A stretch of 64,000 bases of DNA from Flavobacteriales bacterium UBA5040 (GTDB taxonomy: Bacteria; Bacteroidota; Bacteroidia; Flavobacteriales; Weeksellaceae). Of the stretch, positions 45,139-52,040 are shown in pieces. A program made the translations under genes and the position numbers. Under the pieces are notes generated by a model that did not search any database, was not told the DNA's origin, and saw nothing but the letters and a program-made list of their open reading frames with translations. Positions within the stretch are counted from its first letter, which is position 1, and each line of letters begins with the position of its first letter. The stretch is taken from assembly GCA_002415135.1 (NCBI GenBank), contig DIBY01000006.1:16462-80461 (forward strand). The letters are read 5' to 3'.

Positions 45139-45783
45139 TTATTTCAGCGTGATGTTATTCATTTGCCGCATGATCCAGCTGTGCTTTTTATTAAGGTAAG
45201 CAGACGGATTTTTGGGATCATATTTTTGTGGATTTGGCAAAATGGCGGCAATCCAGGCAGCTTCACTTTTTGTTAAATCCTGAGAACTTTTATTAAAGTA
45301 ATATTTAGATGCAGCTTCAACTCCAAAAACGCCACGGCCCATTTCAATCGAATTCAGATATCGTTCTAAGATAACATCTTTACCCCAAACCAATTCAATA
45401 ATGAAGGTGTAAACGGCTTCAAAACCTTTTCTAATCCAACTTCTGCCTTGCCAAAGAAAAACATTCTTCGCTGTCTGCTGAGAAATCGTGCTTCCGCCGC
45501 GAATTTTTTTTCCTTTCTGATTATGCTGCATTGCTTTCTCTATTGCTTTATAATCAAATCCGTTGTGGTTAAAAAAGCTTTGATCTTCCGCAGCAATTAC
45601 TGCTTTTTTTACATTACTGCCCATTTCAGCATAAGAAATATAATCTCTTTTCAGTTTTCCATATTCCATCAAACCACCAACTTGCGTGATGGTGATCGGC
45701 GGATTAAAGAATTTTCCCCAGACAATAAATAAAATATTTGCCAGGACGATGATATAAATGAGTTTTTTAATTTTCTTCCACAT
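45139..45783 (-). CDS. mtgA: Monofunctional peptidoglycan glycosyltransferase
   Basis: A 214-residue GT51 enzyme that polymerises lipid II into glycan strands. An N-terminal membrane anchor (LIYIIVLANILFIVWG) precedes the motifs AAEDQSFFNHNGFD (catalytic Glu), GGSTISQQTAKN, RKGFEAVYTFIIE, KDVILERYLNSIEMG and the final AAILPNPQKYDP. No transpeptidase domain. The ATG at 45781-45783 gives the usual short cytoplasmic start; the frame is open 10 codons further upstream. Gap to the upstream lipoprotein gene is about 50 bases. Confidence 0.94.
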   Translation of the reverse strand: MWKKIKKLIYIIVLANILFIVWGKFFNPPITITQVGGLMEYGKLKRDYISYAEMGSNVKKAVIAAEDQSFFNHNGFDYKAIEKAMQHNQKGKKIRGGSTISQQTAKNVFLWQGRSWIRKGFEAVYTFIIELVWGKDVILERYLNSIEMGRGVFGVEAASKYYFNKSSQDLTKSEAAWIAAILPNPQKYDPKNPSAYLNKKHSWIMRQMNNITLK

Positions 45784-45835
45784 AAATAAGGATCCAAAGA
45801 TATAAGATTTCAAAGGTGCAAAAATAGAGATAATA

Positions 45836-46882
45836 TTACTTCAATTCTTTAAAATAAGTCAATTTATAATTGGGTAATAATTCTGGGTGAAAAATCCTGA
45901 TATAATCCTTGAGAACAACATCAGCTCTTACTACTCCACTTTCAAAATAATCATTGGATTTACCTTGTGTTTTGCGATCAATCGTATATAATTTCCCTTC
46001 GTTAAATACTGGTAATTTGGTATAATTGGGATTGATCTGAAGCAATTCTTTTTTATTTTGATGATTGCCAATGTTGACCCAGTATTCTGCTTTCTGACCT
46101 TTCACAAAAACCTCTTCAAAACTCATTGGGATTGCTTTGGTCTCAGAATTACCCGCATTAATATAAGTCGCATTCGCATCTAAAATGAATTGTGCTAAGT
46201 TTGATTGTCCACCCGGCAGGAACCATTGATTTCCGTACATTTCATTAGCGAGAACAATCGGTTTATTAGCTGACCTTTTAGCTACTATTTTTAAAGAATC
46301 ATACCTTTTTTGAATGTCTTCTACTTTAGAAACTGCTTTTTTATCATTATTAAAGAGCTTCCCAAATACCAATAAATATTTTGTTTTGTTTAAAGGATTC
46401 TGTTCCAGGTATTCATCCAGAAAAATAATTTCGATTCCGTTTTTTTTTATGAGATCATAAGTGTTTTCAAAACTTGCAATGTAGTTGGTGAAAATTGCGT
46501 CAGGTTTTAGAGCAATAATTTTTTCTAAATTATATTTTTGTTCATTTCCAACATTCTGAATTTTACCAGTCTTTACTAATTGATGAACTTTTTCTGAATA
46601 CACATATTCCGGACTTGATATTCCGATGATGTTTCCTTCCAAATCGAGTTCCGTAAAATAACCAACTAAACTGGCATTCAGCAAAATAACATTCTTGAAA
46701 GGAAGTTTAGAAGTAGGAATTGTATAATCAAACTTTCCGGATTTTAACTGAAAAGTATTTCCATCTTTTTTAAACTGAACATTTTCTGAAACAATCTGCC
46801 AATCTTCTGATGTTGTTTTAATTTCCTTTTTACAGGCGAAAAGAAGAAAAAGTGATAAAAAAGTAAAAAAAGTTGATTTCAT
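45836..46882 (-). CDS. Periplasmic-binding lipoprotein (BtuF/FepB-like)
   Basis: A 348-residue lipoprotein (lipobox Cys17 in LLFACKK) of the cluster A-type binding-protein family for iron-siderophores, heme or cobalamin. It has the two-lobe pattern: SLVGYFTELD and IIGISSPEYVYS, ALKPDAIFTN, EIIFLDEYLEQNPL, a long linking helix, then PIVLANEMYGNQWFLPGGQSNLAQFILDAN. No permease or ATPase is encoded nearby, so the transporter partners are elsewhere. Since class II RNR makes the cell cobalamin-dependent, B12 is one possible ligand. It heads the operon with mtgA. Confidence 0.82.
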   Translation of the reverse strand: MKSTFFTFLSLFLLFACKKEIKTTSEDWQIVSENVQFKKDGNTFQLKSGKFDYTIPTSKLPFKNVILLNASLVGYFTELDLEGNIIGISSPEYVYSEKVHQLVKTGKIQNVGNEQKYNLEKIIALKPDAIFTNYIASFENTYDLIKKNGIEIIFLDEYLEQNPLNKTKYLLVFGKLFNNDKKAVSKVEDIQKRYDSLKIVAKRSANKPIVLANEMYGNQWFLPGGQSNLAQFILDANATYINAGNSETKAIPMSFEEVFVKGQKAEYWVNIGNHQNKKELLQINPNYTKLPVFNEGKLYTIDRKTQGKSNDYFESGVVRADVVLKDYIRIFHPELLPNYKLTYFKELK

Positions 46883-46885
46883 TTT

Positions 46886-46914
46886 TTGAAAGGAATAAAA
46901 AATTGTTATATTTG
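46886..46914 (+). promoter_or_regulatory. Promoter of tRNA-Arg
   Basis: TTG at 46886-46888 and TATATTTG at 46907-46914 with an 18-base spacer match the Bacteroidota promoter TTG/TAnnTTTG exactly. The tRNA begins 15 bases after the -7 box. Confidence 0.85.
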
Positions 46915-46928
46915 CACACCGAAAAACA

Positions 46929-47002
46929 GGCCTCGTGGCGCAACTGAATAGCGCACTTGATTACGGCTCAAGAGGTTACTGGTTTGAATCCAGTCGAGGT
47001 CA
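46929..47002 (+). tRNA. tRNA-Arg (ACG)
   Basis: Full cloverleaf: acceptor GGCCTCG (46929-46935) with CGAGGTC (46995-47001) including one G-U, D stem GCGC/GCGC (46938-46941, 46951-46954), anticodon stem CTTGA/TCAAG (46956-46960, 46968-46972) with loop TTACGGC giving anticodon ACG at 46963-46965, and T stem ACTGG/CCAGT with loop TTTGAAT. The wobble A is expected to be deaminated to inosine to read CGN. The 3' CCA is not encoded (ACTA follows). Confidence 0.95.
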
Positions 47003-47004
47003 CT

Positions 47005-47034
47005 AAAACCTAGCATTGCGCTAGGTTTTTTTAT
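47005..47034. terminator. Bidirectional terminator tRNA-Arg / prmA
   Basis: AAACCTAGC (47006-47014) pairs with GCTAGGTTT (47020-47028), followed by TTTTT. The mirrored A-run on the other side makes it usable for prmA, whose stop codon (47031-47033) lies inside it. Confidence 0.88.
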
Positions 47035-47858
47035 TTCTCTAAGAGTAAAGAAACCCACTCTTCCCGCTGAATTTTCTTTGTTAAAGTCAATTTTTCTGCG
47101 GTACAAACTTCCAAAATATCATCTACATCAAAGAAGCATAAACCAGAAAGTAACAATTGTCCGCCATTATTTAAAATTGAAACATAAGTTGGAATATCTG
47201 ATATTAGAATATTCCTATTGATGTTTGCCATAATAATATCGAAGTTTTCACTTCCTAAATTATCTGCAGTTCCTTGCGAGATTTCTAATTCCACATTATT
47301 TCTGGCTGCGTTTTCAATCGAGTTTTCTACGGACCATTCATCGATATCAATTGCTACCGTTTTTCCAGCTCCCTGTTGTTTCGCAAAAATGGCTAAAACC
47401 GAAGTTCCGCAACCCATATCCAAGACCGTTTTGCTTTTGAAATCCATGTCCAGCATTTGCTGAATCATCAAATACGTTGTGGCGTGATGACCCGTTCCGA
47501 AAGACATTTTGGGCTGAATAATAATCTCGTGTGGCAAGTTTTGATTCTCGTGAAATTCGGCACGAATTGAAACTTGATCTTCGATATTAATCGGTGAAAA
47601 GTTTTTTTCCCATTCCTCATTCCAGTTGATATTCGGCATTTCTTTGAAAGTGTAAGAAATATTGATGTCTGGATTTTGAAGCAATTGTGCTTCTTTTAAC
47701 TCTTCCTCTTTAAATAATTCTTTTTGAATATATCCTAAAATCCCGTCATATTCTTCGGTAAAACTATCGAAACCTATTTCGATAAGTTCTGCCATCAGGA
47801 TTTCGTTCCAAGGCTGTAATGGTTGTATTTTAAAATTAAATTCAAGGTAGTTTTGCAT
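47031..47858 (-). CDS. prmA: Ribosomal protein L11 methyltransferase
   Basis: A 275-residue SAM-dependent methyltransferase that trimethylates ribosomal protein L11. The N-terminal substrate-recognition part has EEYDGILGYI and WNEEWEKNFSPI; the catalytic part shows MSFGTGHHATTYLMIQ, VLDMGCGTSVLAIFAKQQGA (motif I), AIDIDEWSVEN and IIMANINRNIL (NxN loop). Length is normal. The start is preceded by a TATTTTTG box about 14-20 bases upstream (47872-47879), so the transcript leader would be very short. Confidence 0.93.
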   Translation of the reverse strand: MQNYLEFNFKIQPLQPWNEILMAELIEIGFDSFTEEYDGILGYIQKELFKEEELKEAQLLQNPDINISYTFKEMPNINWNEEWEKNFSPINIEDQVSIRAEFHENQNLPHEIIIQPKMSFGTGHHATTYLMIQQMLDMDFKSKTVLDMGCGTSVLAIFAKQQGAGKTVAIDIDEWSVENSIENAARNNVELEISQGTADNLGSENFDIIMANINRNILISDIPTYVSILNNGGQLLLSGLCFFDVDDILEVCTAEKLTLTKKIQREEWVSLLLEK

Positions 47859-47871
47859 GCTTATCTTTTTG

Positions 47872-47879
47872 CAAAAATA
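47872..47879 (-). promoter_or_regulatory. Candidate -7 box of prmA
   Basis: Minus-strand TATTTTTG fits TAnnTTTG 14 bases before the prmA ATG; a weak TTT at the -33 position. The transcript would start within about 10 bases of the ATG. Confidence 0.4.
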
Positions 47880-47894
47880 GTGATTTTAAGCTGA

Positions 47895-47998
47895 AACTAC
47901 GCCCCGGATTGAACGGCATGTTTGCGCTCTTTTTTTACGCAAAGGTAAAAGCGCTGGCAAAAAAAAGCGAGTAGTGAAAGCCGGAAAAGGCGTCCAAA
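47895..47998 (+). repeat. Dispersed structured intergenic element, type A copy 3
   Basis: ACGCC (47899-47903) pairs with GGCGT (47989-47993), CCGG (47904-47907) with CCGG (47981-47984), and an inner TTTTTTT/AAAAAAAA helix caps the structure. Contains GGATTGAACGGCAT, the block shared with the other type A copies. No ORF. Confidence 0.6.
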
Positions 47999-48041
47999 AA
48001 AACTATTCGATAAAGCCTTTCGACGAGATCAATTGTACACC

Positions 48042-48061
48042 CTGAACTTTGACAAGTTCAG
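48042..48061. repeat. CTGAACTT/AAGTTCAG palindrome
   Basis: An 8-bp inverted repeat with TGAC centre located just after the GT2 stop codon; its core AACTTTGACAA is shared with 12856-12870 and 12890-12902. It may double as a terminator for GT2, but there is no T-run. Confidence 0.5.
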
Positions 48062-48066
48062 TTGGA

Positions 48067-49068
48067 CTAAGATTTATGAAAATGGGAAGGAAATGCGTCT
48101 TCTGGTTTTTGGCGGAAAACATTAAGTAAAATCCAGGACTTGAGAAAACCTAAGCCGTAGGAAAACATTTGAATATAGGTCGCGATAATAGCATTTGCAG
48201 CGATGCTGACATTTCTGGTTTTGTATAAGGCGTGGAAGAAAACGATGAACGTATAAAGTCCATAAAAACCTAGAATGAGGCCTTTTTGAAAGAAAAAATA
48301 TTCGATAAATCCAAGGAAATATCCCAATAAAAAGAGCGACGGAAAGGCGAAAGATATTTTCACATACTTCGGATGGCGCTGATTGAGTATCGGGCGTGCA
48401 CAACCGAATTGGTAGACTTGTTTGGAGAACTTACCAAAATCTACCCGACGTTTATGATAAACGCCAATATCATCGAAAAAAGCTGTGGTAAAGCCATTCT
48501 CCCAAAGCAACATAGAAAGATCCGGATCTTCGCCGATGCGCATTTCTGAAAAACCACCGACTTTTTCGAATGCCGATTTTCGAACGCCCATATTAAAACT
48601 CCTTGGTTGAAATTTGGTCACCGCTTTCTTATTGCCACGAATTCCGCCTGTTGTAAAAACGGAAGTCATCGAATAGGAGATTGCTTTTTGCATCAGATTA
48701 AAACCTTTGTGGGCTTTGTCTGCGCCACCGAAAGCATCACACGGAATTTCGGAAATATTCTTTTTGATATTTTGAATATAATCGGTTTCCACAATCACAT
48801 CAGAGTCGACGAAAACGAGCCAGTCATTTTTGGCTCTTCTGGCTCCGTAATTTCGTGATAATCCTGGACCGGAATTATCTTTCCGAAAAAATTCTATCGT
48901 TAAACTCTCCTGAAATAATTCTGCTGTTGGACGTAAATTAAGAATCGAACCGTCATCAACAATGATCACCTCAAAATCTTTATCGGTTTGACGCGATAAG
49001 GAATTCAGCAGCTCGAAAAGTTCGTCTTTTCGGTTGTAGATAGCGATGATGATTGAAAGGGTGGTCAA
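48067..49068 (-). CDS. Family 2 glycosyltransferase
   Basis: A 333-residue GT-A enzyme. LSIIIAIYNRKDELFELLNS, VIIVDDGS, RNYGARRAKNDWLVFVDSDV and the acceptor-site MRIGEDPDLSMLLWENG are typical of GT2 transferases; the C-terminal third has three membrane segments. The donor and acceptor sugars cannot be told. The start is a TTG at 49066-49068, two bases after the stop of a 30-codon ORF, implying translational coupling with the RlmL-like gene operon. Confidence 0.88.
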   Translation of the reverse strand: MTTLSIIIAIYNRKDELFELLNSLSRQTDKDFEVIIVDDGSILNLRPTAELFQESLTIEFFRKDNSGPGLSRNYGARRAKNDWLVFVDSDVIVETDYIQNIKKNISEIPCDAFGGADKAHKGFNLMQKAISYSMTSVFTTGGIRGNKKAVTKFQPRSFNMGVRKSAFEKVGGFSEMRIGEDPDLSMLLWENGFTTAFFDDIGVYHKRRVDFGKFSKQVYQFGCARPILNQRHPKYVKISFAFPSLFLLGYFLGFIEYFFFQKGLILGFYGLYTFIVFFHALYKTRNVSIAANAIIATYIQMFSYGLGFLKSWILLNVFRQKPEDAFPSHFHKS

Positions 49069-49070
49069 TG

Positions 49071-49163
49071 TTATTTTTTGAAATGTTTTGTGGCTTCATC
49101 TTCCTTTTTATTAGGAAAAAGATTGAGAAAATTAAGGATTATATCTAAGATGTTCCAAAGCAT
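49071..49163 (-). CDS. Small ORF, 30-residue amphipathic peptide
   Basis: An ATG at 49161-49163 opens a 30-codon frame ending TAA at 49071-49073. The peptide starts with a hydrophobic amphipathic helix (MLWNILDIILNFLNLFP) followed by a charged tail (NKKEDEATKHFKK). It fits tightly between the upstream methyltransferase stop (17 bases) and the GT2 TTG start (2 bases), which argues for a real gene. No family recognised. Confidence 0.5.
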   Translation of the reverse strand: MLWNILDIILNFLNLFPNKKEDEATKHFKK

Positions 49164-49180
49164 AAATCTAATGATATCTA

Positions 49181-50356
49181 TTAACTATCTCCTTCTCTGC
49201 CTTCTAATTTGTGAATTTTCTTGGTTCCTTCATACATTTCATATTGCATAAAACGACATTCTAATTTTCCGTTGAATAATTTAATTTTACGGGAAGGTCT
49301 TAATCCGACTCTTTTTAATGAATCCATATCTGAAGAAATTAACCACGCCAAAGTATTGGGATAGTTTTTCTTAAAGGTGTCTCCAATTTTAGTGTAAAAC
49401 TCGTCATCGTTAATCACGATTCTTTCATCATAAGGCGGATTAAACACCATTAGTAATGGGAACAATTCTTTTTTAGACTCAAAGAAATCCTGTTCTCTTA
49501 CTTCGATCACATCGTCCATTTCAGCTGATTCGATGTTGATTCTTGCCGCGTGTAACATATTAGAATCGATATCGTAACCTACAATTTTGCCGGTGAATTC
49601 TCTGACGCGATTAAGACGAACTTCTTTAATGGTTGTAAATAATTCGGCATCATAATTTAACCAGTTTTGAAAACCAAACCTTCTACGGAAAGTTTGTGCT
49701 GGTAAATCCATCGCGATCATCGCTGCTTCAATTAATAACGTTCCAGAACCACACATTGGATCAAGGAAATTTCCTTTTCCATCCCAACCTGCTAACTGCA
49801 ACATTCCAGAAGCAAGAACTTCATTCAAAGGAGCTTCGCCCTGTTCTTTTCTGTAACCTCTTTTAAATAATGGATCTCCAGAAGAATCCAAAGAAACGGT
49901 TACCAATTCCCGATCGATGTGAAGGTGAATTTTTATGTCTGGATCTTGCGTATCTACGCTGGGTCTTTTGTTATATTTGAATTTAAAATAATCGACGATC
50001 GCGTCTTTCATTTTCTGAGCCATGAATTGAGAATGCGAAAAACGCTCAGAATAAATGGTCGTATCGATTGCAAAGGTTTGATCAACGGTCATATATTCTT
50101 CCCATGGAAAATCAAAAAGTTTGTCATAGAAACGGTTTTCGTCCCAAGCTTTAAAGGTTAAGACTGGAACTAAAACTTTCAACGCTGTTCTGGCGGAGTA
50201 ATTAATTTTATAAAGAAACCCTAAATCGCCTTCACAATTTACTGCACGGTTTTTAACTTCGACATTGGCACCGCCTAGTTTTCTAATTTCTTCTGCTAAA
50301 ATTGCTTCCAGCCCGAAAAATGTTTTGATCTGTATTTTTAAATTTTCTGTATCCAT
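49181..50356 (-). CDS. THUMP-domain RNA methyltransferase (RlmL-like)
   Basis: A 391-residue methyltransferase of the COG0116 group (RlmL/YcbY N-terminal half, 23S rRNA m2G2445). The N-terminal THUMP domain (KTFFGLEAILAEEIRKLG to about residue 160) precedes KRGYRKEQGEAPLNEVLASGML, motif I LDPMCGSGTLLIEAAMIA, VGYDIDSNMLHAARIN and the catalytic FNPPYDERI. The ATG at 50356 is chosen over the TTG 22 codons upstream because the intervening residues lack family similarity. Target base is inferred from the family only. Confidence 0.88.
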   Translation of the reverse strand: MDTENLKIQIKTFFGLEAILAEEIRKLGGANVEVKNRAVNCEGDLGFLYKINYSARTALKVLVPVLTFKAWDENRFYDKLFDFPWEEYMTVDQTFAIDTTIYSERFSHSQFMAQKMKDAIVDYFKFKYNKRPSVDTQDPDIKIHLHIDRELVTVSLDSSGDPLFKRGYRKEQGEAPLNEVLASGMLQLAGWDGKGNFLDPMCGSGTLLIEAAMIAMDLPAQTFRRRFGFQNWLNYDAELFTTIKEVRLNRVREFTGKIVGYDIDSNMLHAARINIESAEMDDVIEVREQDFFESKKELFPLLMVFNPPYDERIVINDDEFYTKIGDTFKKNYPNTLAWLISSDMDSLKRVGLRPSRKIKLFNGKLECRFMQYEMYEGTKKIHKLEGREGDS

Positions 50357-50490
50357 ATATTGGTGATCAACGATTTGTTGATATTTATTAAAGTGAATTG
50401 AGTTTAATCTGAACCTCTTCAAAATGACAAATTAAAGTTAAAAGGTATTCGAAGATGATTATCAAAAGAAATCTTTTTAAAACTTGTCGT

Positions 50491-50518
50491 TTTGGAATTG
50501 CAAATTTAGTTATTTTTG
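50491..50518 (+). promoter_or_regulatory. Promoter of the methyltransferase gene, possibly leaderless
   Basis: TTTG at 50491-50494 and TATTTTTG at 50511-50518, spacer 16. The -7 box ends only 4 bases before the ATG at 50523, so the transcript probably begins at or just before the start codon. Confidence 0.5.
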
Positions 50519-50522
50519 CAGA

Positions 50523-51269
50523 ATGGCATGGTTTGAAACTTGGTTTGATACTCCTTATTATCATATTCTTTATAAAAACAGAGATTTTGCAGAAGCAGAA
50601 AATTTTATCACATTACTAATCAACTACTTAAACATTCAGAAAGATTCAAAAATTATTGACTTGGCTTGTGGAAAAGGCAGACATTCTGTTTTTTTGAATA
50701 AAATGGGTTACGAAGTTTTGGGTTTAGATTTATCTCAACAAAGCATTGAGCACAATAAACAGTTCGAAAATGCATCTTTAAAATTTGAGGTTCATGATAT
50801 GCGCGATGAAATTCTTACGGAACTTTCAACGCAAAAAGCAGATGCTGTTTTGAACCTTTTCACCAGTTTCGGATATTTTGAAGACGAAAACGACGACCGA
50901 AAAGTTTTTCAATCCATCTCCAATATTTTAAAAGATGACGGTTATTTTGTATTGGATTTCCTGAATGCAAAATGGGTCGAGAATACATTAGTCAAAGAAG
51001 AAATAACGACCAAAGAAGGAATCGATTTTACTATCAGAAAGAAAATTGAAGATCAATATGTTATCAAAGATATTTCTTTTAAAGACGGCGGAGAAGAATT
51101 CCATTTTTTCGAAAAGGTAAAACTTCACACTTTAGAGGAAATGAATAGGTATGCGGAGGAATTTAATTTAGAAAGAGTTCATATTTTTGGTGATTATCAG
51201 CTGAATGAATTTGATCTGGATAGCTCTCCACGTTGTATTAATGTGTTCAAAAAGAAAAACCACCACTAA
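50523..51269 (+). CDS. Class I SAM-dependent methyltransferase
   Basis: A 248-residue methyltransferase. Motif I is IIDLACGKGRHSVFLNKMG, then VLGLDLSQQSIEHN, VHDMRDEI and a post-motif II VLNLFTSFGYF. The N-terminus MAWFETWFDTPYYHILYKNRD is a conserved start for this Bacteroidota family, which supports the ATG at 50523 over the open frame from 50484. Substrate unknown. The ZIP transporter gene follows after 9 bases. Confidence 0.85.
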   Translation: MAWFETWFDTPYYHILYKNRDFAEAENFITLLINYLNIQKDSKIIDLACGKGRHSVFLNKMGYEVLGLDLSQQSIEHNKQFENASLKFEVHDMRDEILTELSTQKADAVLNLFTSFGYFEDENDDRKVFQSISNILKDDGYFVLDFLNAKWVENTLVKEEITTKEGIDFTIRKKIEDQYVIKDISFKDGGEEFHFFEKVKLHTLEEMNRYAEEFNLERVHIFGDYQLNEFDLDSSPRCINVFKKKNHH

Positions 51270-51278
51270 ATTTGAGTT

Positions 51279-51971
51279 ATGATTAGTATTCTTTTAATTC
51301 TTAGTGTTTTAATCGGTGTCTTTCTGGGAAAGTTTTTCGGAGACCGCGAACAATTTGCGAAGAATCTTTTGATTGTAAGTGCGGGATTTTTAATTACCAT
51401 TTGTTTGAATGAAGTTTTTCCGGAAGTGTATTCTGGCGAACATCATAATATTGGACTTTGGGTAATTGGCGGAGTTTTGCTGCAAATGTTATTGGAAAAT
51501 TTAACCAAAGGTTTTGAACATGGCCACTTTCATCATCATACCGAAGGAAAGAATATTCTGCCGTTAGCTTTAATGGTTGGATTGTTTATTCATGCATTTT
51601 TAGAAGGAATTCCGTTAGCAAATGAAGATGTGGTTTTGAATCCTTATTTAACTGGAATCTTAGTTCATAATATTCCAATCTCCTTTATTTTGGGAGCATT
51701 TTTGGTTAAGAATAAAAAGTTTTCTCCCTCAGCCTTTCTAATTATTTCTATTTTTGCTTTGGCTTCACCTTTAGGTTTAATTTTAGGTAAATATTTCAGC
51801 CCAGATTTAGAAGTATATTTCTTGGCCTTAGTTGGTGGAATCTTCCTGCATATATCTTCTGTTATTATTTTCGAAAGTAATAAAAATCACAACGTAGACT
51901 GGAAAAAAATTGGCTATGTTACTTTAGGCGTTTTACTGGCGATGACCAGTCATCTGTTTCACAGTCACTAA
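51279..51971 (+). CDS. ZIP-family divalent metal transporter
   Basis: A 230-residue inner-membrane protein with about eight membrane segments. The central His-rich loop (EHGHFHHH) and the paired transport-site segments HAFLEGIPL and ILVHNIPISFILGAFL are ZIP-family features; these transporters import zinc, iron or manganese into the cytoplasm. Metal specificity is not deducible. Probably co-transcribed with the methyltransferase gene. Confidence 0.88.
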   Translation: MISILLILSVLIGVFLGKFFGDREQFAKNLLIVSAGFLITICLNEVFPEVYSGEHHNIGLWVIGGVLLQMLLENLTKGFEHGHFHHHTEGKNILPLALMVGLFIHAFLEGIPLANEDVVLNPYLTGILVHNIPISFILGAFLVKNKKFSPSAFLIISIFALASPLGLILGKYFSPDLEVYFLALVGGIFLHISSVIIFESNKNHNVDWKKIGYVTLGVLLAMTSHLFHSH

Positions 51972-51978
51972 AACTTAA

Positions 51979-52020
51979 GACAAAAAAAAAGACTTCAAAT
52001 TTATTTGAAGTCTTTTTTAT
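51979..52020. terminator. Bidirectional terminator ZIP gene / fadL-like gene
   Basis: AAAGACTTCAAAT pairs with ATTTGAAGTCTTT around a two- to three-base loop, with A- and T-runs on the outer sides. Confidence 0.92.
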
Positions 52021-52040
52021 AATATCTAAATTGTAGTTCG

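Noticed and set aside
46906..47106. 66-codon minus-strand frame spanning the tRNA
   Set aside because: It overlaps a perfectly folding tRNA and its promoter and is therefore not a gene.
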